Assembly (NCBI GenBank): GCA_965208525.1
Contig: OZ242340.1
Coordinates: 1,364,001 to 1,428,000, forward strand
Reading direction: 5' to 3'
Source of the DNA: VXYL01 sp965208525
GTDB taxonomy: Bacteria > Pseudomonadota > Gammaproteobacteria > Pseudomonadales > Azotimanducaceae
DNA length: 64,000 nucleotides
Made by a program: the position numbers and the translations under genes. Within the stretch, counting starts at the first letter, position 1; each line of letters begins with the position of its first letter. The notes beneath the pieces were generated by a model. It ran no database searches. It had not been told where the DNA came from and was given only the letters and a program-made list of their open reading frames with translations. Of the stretch, positions 60,047 to 64,000 are shown in pieces.

Positions 60047-60622
60047 ATGAGTGAGAGCCTCTACTTCGATGTCAAGGTCGTGCCCGCGGGAACCGGAGCG
60101 GGAGTATGGGATCATCCCTACCCAGATCAACTCGTCCAGAGATTCATGCCCCCGGATCGACGGCATGGGCCAATGCTCGGGATTCTTCAGTTTGGGGCCA
60201 TTCGCCCCACCCCCGCGATCCTGCGGAACATGGTCGTCACTGTCGGGGAAGACGTGAAGGCGGGCAGGTACGGTGACTTCTCGCTGTTCGTCTGCAGCGA
60301 GGACGAGGATACGCGCAACGTCATCGGTGACATCGCTGCTGCGCAGAACATCGCGATGTTCGTCTGCGCCTCTCCGTCAAGACTGACGGACGCAGAGCCC
60401 GCCGGTGTCCTTACGGCTAATGATGCCGAGACCTTGGGACTCGTCGCGAAAACGGGCGGAACGGTTACGGCGCCGTCGCTCGCCGCCGATGCTGGAATCG
60501 AGAAGACGGCTGCGGGGAATCGCCTGGTATCGCTGCAAAGGAAGGGCTTTCTGCAGCGTGTCGAGAGGCCGCATCCCGAAGGCGACCTGTTCGTCGATCC
60601 TCGCTCGGTGCATATCGAGTAG
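60047..60622 (+). CDS. unknown protein with C-terminal winged-helix-like domain, possible regulator of the Ubl operon
   Basis: 191 residues from ATG 60047 (an ATG 45 bases upstream is possible). The N-terminal half looks like an alpha/beta domain (MLGILQFGAIRPTPAILRNM, DFSLFVCSEDEDTRNVIGDI). The C-terminal 65 residues (TLGLVAKTGGTVTAPSLAAD, then AAGNRLVSLQRKGFLQRV) form a winged helix of the MarR/GntR kind. It is divergent from the ubiquitin-like operon, the normal place for a regulator. The family is not recognised. Confidence 0.7.
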   Translation: MSESLYFDVKVVPAGTGAGVWDHPYPDQLVQRFMPPDRRHGPMLGILQFGAIRPTPAILRNMVVTVGEDVKAGRYGDFSLFVCSEDEDTRNVIGDIAAAQNIAMFVCASPSRLTDAEPAGVLTANDAETLGLVAKTGGTVTAPSLAADAGIEKTAAGNRLVSLQRKGFLQRVERPHPEGDLFVDPRSVHIE

Positions 60623-60747
60623 CGGACTCCAGGATTAGCTACGCGAACGCCGAAGGTGTTGGGGTGACGCATCTCTTGACACGGATGTTGGTGTTCAGAG
60701 ACGGCCGAGATCAACGTGGCGGGCGGTGGCCGAAAACGACGGGCGGA

Positions 60748-61014
60748 TTATTCATGCGCGACATCGGCGGAGCCTAAAGCGCCGAGGATTCGTGAGACGG
60801 CGTCCCTCAGGTCGGCTCGCGTAACGGGCGCGTCGTCCGTGCGTGGCGTGGCCTCTCGCGTGATGCGCGCTGTTGCGCGAATCATGCGGCGGATCGCGGT
60901 GGGACGAGAAGGCGTGAAGCCGGTGTCTGGGTCTGGATTGGCGCTCGCCCAGGAGTCGATGATCTCGATGTCCGGGGGGTAGAGACGAACAGTGGTCTTG
61001 CTCACGACCGGCAC
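60748..61014 (-). CDS. small ribbon-helix-helix-like protein
   Basis: About 88 residues. The core SKTTVRLYPPDIEIIDSWA and TAIRRMIRATARI resemble a ribbon-helix-helix DNA-binding unit. The GTG at 61014 has gaggggag upstream; a GTG at 61005 (before SKTTVRLY) is equally plausible. An in-frame CPSCEG motif lies further upstream and could be included if an unseen start is used. It follows the hypothetical gene ending at 61017. Confidence 0.55.
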   Translation of the reverse strand: MPVVSKTTVRLYPPDIEIIDSWASANPDPDTGFTPSRPTAIRRMIRATARITREATPRTDDAPVTRADLRDAVSRILGALGSADVAHE

Positions 61015-61016
61015 GG

Positions 61017-61841
61017 TCAGGGACTCCCCCTCGCAGGACGGGCATCGGCGTTGCTCCTGGTCTTTCGGGCCGGCAGCGACCCCGGATTCAACAGATCGAA
61101 CCGCCGCGGTGCATTGGTCGGACGCGGTAGGTCGAGCTTCCGTGACCCTTGGACGGCGTATAGGATCGAGCGAATGGCGCCGAAATGCACGCGGTAGAAC
61201 CGGAGATTCGGGTTCCACACGCGGACGTCCTTGGCTACCTCCGTGGCGGCTGCCACCTCGGCGAAGACGCTGTCGAAGTGTGCGATCGCCGTACCGAGCT
61301 TCATCAGCGCTGGAAACTGTGTCTCTAGGAAGAAGCGCGCGGTGGTCGCCGGATCCGAGAGGGGTTTGGCACCGTCCGGAATCGCGCGTTGGAGCCAACG
61401 GTCGTTCTTGCGGCGCCAGGCGTTGATGCCGCGCACGGTCGCGTCGGCGTGGCGCGCGAGATTGTCGAGGCAGAGGTCAAGCGTGGCGGCGCGACGGCGA
61501 AAGAGGCCGGTCAGGATGAAGTGTGCAAACGGAATGCCGGGAATGCGGACGCCGTCGCCCGGCCGGGTCGGCGGCAGGCGGCCGAGCCAGAGCTGCCGCG
61601 CCTGCATCGTCCGAATTACGAACACGCGGGCGTCAGGTTTCGGCGTGACATTGCGGAAATCGCGTTCGATCTCTTCAGCGGTGGGTGCCGGGACGTTCGC
61701 GAACTTGGCTTCGGGGGAGGAAAGAAAGCGTACTCCCTGGTTCGACTCGAAGATTTCGTTGCCGTTATCGTCGACGGCATCGGGTGGTAGCTCAAGGGGC
61801 GTGTTGATGGTCACTTGGGTGTCCGGAGAGTAGGGGGGCAC
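61017..61841 (-). CDS. element-associated hypothetical protein, possibly PFL_4669-like
   Basis: 274 residues beginning MPPYSPDTQVTINTPLELP. It has TMQARQLWLGR, IPFAHFILTGLFRRRAATLD, then FPALMKLGTAIAHFDSVFAEVA and FYRVHFGAIRSILYAVQGS. This helical layout (R-Q-x-W motif, W/F helix, A-x-F-D helix) resembles the ICE protein family TIGR03761, but I hold that loosely. It precedes the small ribbon-helix-helix-like gene on the same strand. Confidence 0.6.
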   Translation of the reverse strand: MPPYSPDTQVTINTPLELPPDAVDDNGNEIFESNQGVRFLSSPEAKFANVPAPTAEEIERDFRNVTPKPDARVFVIRTMQARQLWLGRLPPTRPGDGVRIPGIPFAHFILTGLFRRRAATLDLCLDNLARHADATVRGINAWRRKNDRWLQRAIPDGAKPLSDPATTARFFLETQFPALMKLGTAIAHFDSVFAEVAAATEVAKDVRVWNPNLRFYRVHFGAIRSILYAVQGSRKLDLPRPTNAPRRFDLLNPGSLPARKTRSNADARPARGSP

Positions 61842-61932
61842 GACTCGGTTAACTAGCTGAAAATACTAGCGGTTTTAGACCCTTAGGCCAACGTGTGCAC
61901 CGCAGCGAGGACTCGTGCGGACCGGCGCAAGG

Positions 61933-63675
61933 TCAGCGTGGACGGCGGTAGCGTTGCCCGTAGATGGCTGGAGGACGCACGAAAGCCGAAGGCGCGATGG
62001 GGCGCAGAGAGGCGTCCGGCCAGAGGAACTCGGGCAAGGTGACAAGCCCGTGGCAGGTGACCTTCGGATCGCCGGTGAGCGCCGGAAAAGCGTGCCGGTC
62101 CTGCTGGCGGTCGGCGCGGTTGACGGCGAGGACGTGCGCGGCGCGCATGGCGGACTTGACGGCGGTGGGAGCGACGCCGCGCTCGTCGGCGAAGGGCAGC
62201 GCGACCTGGGGCCAGACGAGGAAGGCGCCGACCTCAAGCAGATGGACGAGGGAGCGTTCGCCATTCGCCGTCTGCGCGCCGGAGCGCAACGCCTCGACAA
62301 GGTGCTCGCGGAAGGCGAGCCAAGCGGCCATGGCGTCCGCGTTGATGCGCGCCGCATCTGTGGTGGCGGGAAACAGCGCGTCGATGTTGAGGGGTTGCCC
62401 GATCTCATCGGGGGCGCGTCCGGGAAGCAGAAACGGGATAGTCTGCTGGGTGGGGCGGGAGGCGTTTTCGGCCGCCAGGCTGCGCGCGTACTCCGACTGG
62501 TGACCGATACGAGCGGTGGCGGCACCGTGGTCGCCTATATCGAGCTTACGTGCCGGGGCTGCTCGGCGGTCGTCGACGGTCGCGGTGGCGTGGGAAGCAG
62601 GCGCGGTTGGGAGGCGGTCGAGAAGGTCCGCCACGCGCGGGCCGCTGCGACGATTGCGGGACGGCTTGGACGCCGGCGGGTTTCGGGTGATGGCGTCGTT
62701 TGAGGTCGAGAGGCGCGGCGGGGTGGCGTGCGGCCTCGGCGGGGGCCCAGGAGTCGTCGGGGAACCGGACCGAGGCTGTGGTTTTGGGGAGCGAGCTGTT
62801 TCGGGGCCTGGCTCGGGGGACGCGGAGCGCGGGGCTGGAACGCCGCGAGGCTGTGGGCCGATGGTTTCGGGGGTCTTGGTGTCTTTGATGCCCGGGCGGA
62901 TAGATCGGGTGTCTGGTCGACGAACACGGCTGAGGGCCGTACGGGCCCGGGCGAGAATGCGTACGAAGCGCAAGGCGCGGTTTCCGGACGGGGACCCGGG
63001 AGGATAGTGGCGGACGTTCGCGCTGGAGGGCTGGGAATCGTCGTTCGGCGGCCGCCGCGCCGTCTGGCGGTCCTGACCGAATGCGGCCACCACCGGGCCA
63101 ACGATGTCGCGGAGTTCGGCGGGGTTGGTGTCGGTGAAGTAGTTGGCGATAAGCGTTTGCACGAGCGGCTCACGCGCGATCCAGCGGCGTCCCTGGGCGG
63201 GCACGATGGCGTGGAACAACTCGGCGTGCGGGCCCGATCCATCGGCCCGGGCAACCGGGTCGGCGAGGATCCGCGGCCAAGGATCCGGATCGGCCGGTGG
63301 ATCGGCCCGGTGGGGGGCGAGTACGGCACTCGCGTGTTCGACGAGGACGGCGATGGCGACGGCGTAGCTGGCGCACTCGCGGATGCGCCAGCTATCCTCG
63401 GCTTGGGTGAAGCGCGGCAGGATGAAGGCGCGGCGTCGCTTCAGGGCGGCTTTGAGCGCCAGGAGGAGCGCGCGTCTGGCAGCCGCGGGGTCGGGTAGCT
63501 CGCCGTAGCGCGCGAACACGGCGGCGATGGCCGGCGAGTAGGTCGAGGCGAAGTCGGTGTCGGGCAGCGAGGTGAGGTTGCGCAGGAACCGAGCGGGCTC
63601 GGCGGCGGGCGGTTGCTGGGTCGGTTGGCGTCCTCGTTCGATGGGTTTGGTTGCTTGCCGCATGGGTTGGTCCAT
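61933..63675 (-). CDS. MobH/TraI_2 relaxase-like protein without recognisable HD motifs
   Basis: 580 residues from ATG 63675. The N-terminal region (FARYGELPDPAAARRALLLALKAALKRRRAFILPRF in outline) and a C-terminal domain (FREHLVEALRSG, LEVGAFLVWPQVALPFA) follow the TraI_2 layout of MobH relaxases, separated by a Pro/Arg-rich linker. The usual HHHAG and HDxGK metal motifs of MobH are not found: the equivalent stretch reads YAVAIAVLVEHASAVLAPH. Nicking activity is therefore doubtful. It may be a degenerate relaxase or a relaxase-derived accessory factor. Confidence 0.55.
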   Translation of the reverse strand: MDQPMRQATKPIERGRQPTQQPPAAEPARFLRNLTSLPDTDFASTYSPAIAAVFARYGELPDPAAARRALLLALKAALKRRRAFILPRFTQAEDSWRIRECASYAVAIAVLVEHASAVLAPHRADPPADPDPWPRILADPVARADGSGPHAELFHAIVPAQGRRWIAREPLVQTLIANYFTDTNPAELRDIVGPVVAAFGQDRQTARRPPNDDSQPSSANVRHYPPGSPSGNRALRFVRILARARTALSRVRRPDTRSIRPGIKDTKTPETIGPQPRGVPAPRSASPEPGPETARSPKPQPRSGSPTTPGPPPRPHATPPRLSTSNDAITRNPPASKPSRNRRSGPRVADLLDRLPTAPASHATATVDDRRAAPARKLDIGDHGAATARIGHQSEYARSLAAENASRPTQQTIPFLLPGRAPDEIGQPLNIDALFPATTDAARINADAMAAWLAFREHLVEALRSGAQTANGERSLVHLLEVGAFLVWPQVALPFADERGVAPTAVKSAMRAAHVLAVNRADRQQDRHAFPALTGDPKVTCHGLVTLPEFLWPDASLRPIAPSAFVRPPAIYGQRYRRPR

Positions 63676-64000
63676 CGTAGCGCAAGGTGTGCAGGGCGTC
63701 TCTCGGAGACAAAACCAAGCGGGGTCCGCGACCTGAGTAGCAGCTAGGATAGGGCGACGTCGCGGCTCGACGGTTCGGAAACGGCGGCGATGGCGGCAGT
63801 GCGGTGCGGCAACGGTAGCCGCGATGCCGAGGTAGTCGCCGACGACCTCGAGACGCTGGCGCACGCCGTCAGGGTCACGCGAAAGAGCTCGTGGTCCACC
63901 GCCTGTAGGCCAATGGCACGCGGACGCCAATGTCGACCCCTCGACAGTCGTCACCCAAACCGGCGTCGCTCATGGTTGCGAAAACAGCAGCCCGGTATGG
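63676..64000. other. 325-base terminal stretch, no gene seen
   Basis: The upstream region of the relaxase-like gene, reaching the window edge. No frame with protein-like composition is evident. Confidence 0.4.

Larger units (their letters stand above)
30168..64000. mobile_element. integrative conjugative element (G-type T4SS), right end outside the window
   Basis: The region immediately 3' of tRNA-Leu holds an excisionase-like gene, a tyrosine recombinase, a nine-gene block of ICE transfer proteins of the PFGI/SXT kind, a relaxase-like gene and defence cargo, with no core chromosomal gene up to position 64000. No second copy of the tRNA 3' end is visible within the window, so the right boundary is unknown. 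Signs of decay include a partial transfer operon, two frameshifted genes and a relaxase-like protein without HD motifs; it may be a decaying or mosaic element. Confidence 0.82.

Overview
The window looks like the chromosome of a high-GC gammaproteobacterium carrying an integrated conjugative element. The housekeeping gene order points to that class: rpmB-rpmG next to mutM, radC then coaBC, algC and argB, and rpsF-rpsR-rplI-dnaB-radA beside rlmB-rnr and a tRNA-Leu, an order I know from pseudomonads and their relatives. I cannot name a genus.

Positions 1-30167 are mostly core chromosome. From the left: a hipBA toxin-antitoxin pair running off the edge, DNA repair and ribosomal genes (mutM, rpmG, rpmB, radC), coenzyme A and nucleotide-sugar/arginine genes (coaBC, algC, argB), a TonB receptor, an internally deleted IS110-type transposase, a luciferase-like monooxygenase, an ECF sigma/anti-sigma/PDZ operon, an orphan antitoxin, two glycosyltransferases, a DUF547 protein convergent with a VTT-flavoprotein, a small envelope pair, radA, dnaB, rplI, rpsR, rpsF, rlmB, rnr and tRNA-Leu(CAG). 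Families of short palindromic repeats lie between these genes. One has expanded in frame inside rnr, and the start region of rplI has been copied in tandem.

Positions 30168-64000 are read as an integrative element inserted at the 3' end of tRNA-Leu; its far end is outside the window. It opens with an AlpA-like regulator and a winged-helix/zinc protein, a small protein with an SSB-type C-terminal tip, several element-specific hypotheticals (one frameshifted), a tyrosine recombinase, a small ORF behind a LexA-type box, a 2OG-Fe(II) oxygenase and part of a G-type (PFGI/SXT-like) conjugation operon. That operon stops after the TraB-like gene, where cargo begins.

The cargo (46284-60622) is rich in likely defence genes. 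On the plus strand are a helicase-like protein with no visible P-loop, a large protein with a PD-(D/E)XK-like motif and a HEPN-like protein. On the minus strand is one compact run: ubiquitin-like protein, E2-like, JAB peptidase, E1-like ThiF, OLD/TOPRIM ATPase and UvrD helicase. The last two resemble Gabija. A complete ubiquitin-like conjugation set transcribed into a Gabija-like pair is the most interesting find here. The right end carries more element genes, including a relaxase-like protein that seems to have lost its HD motifs.
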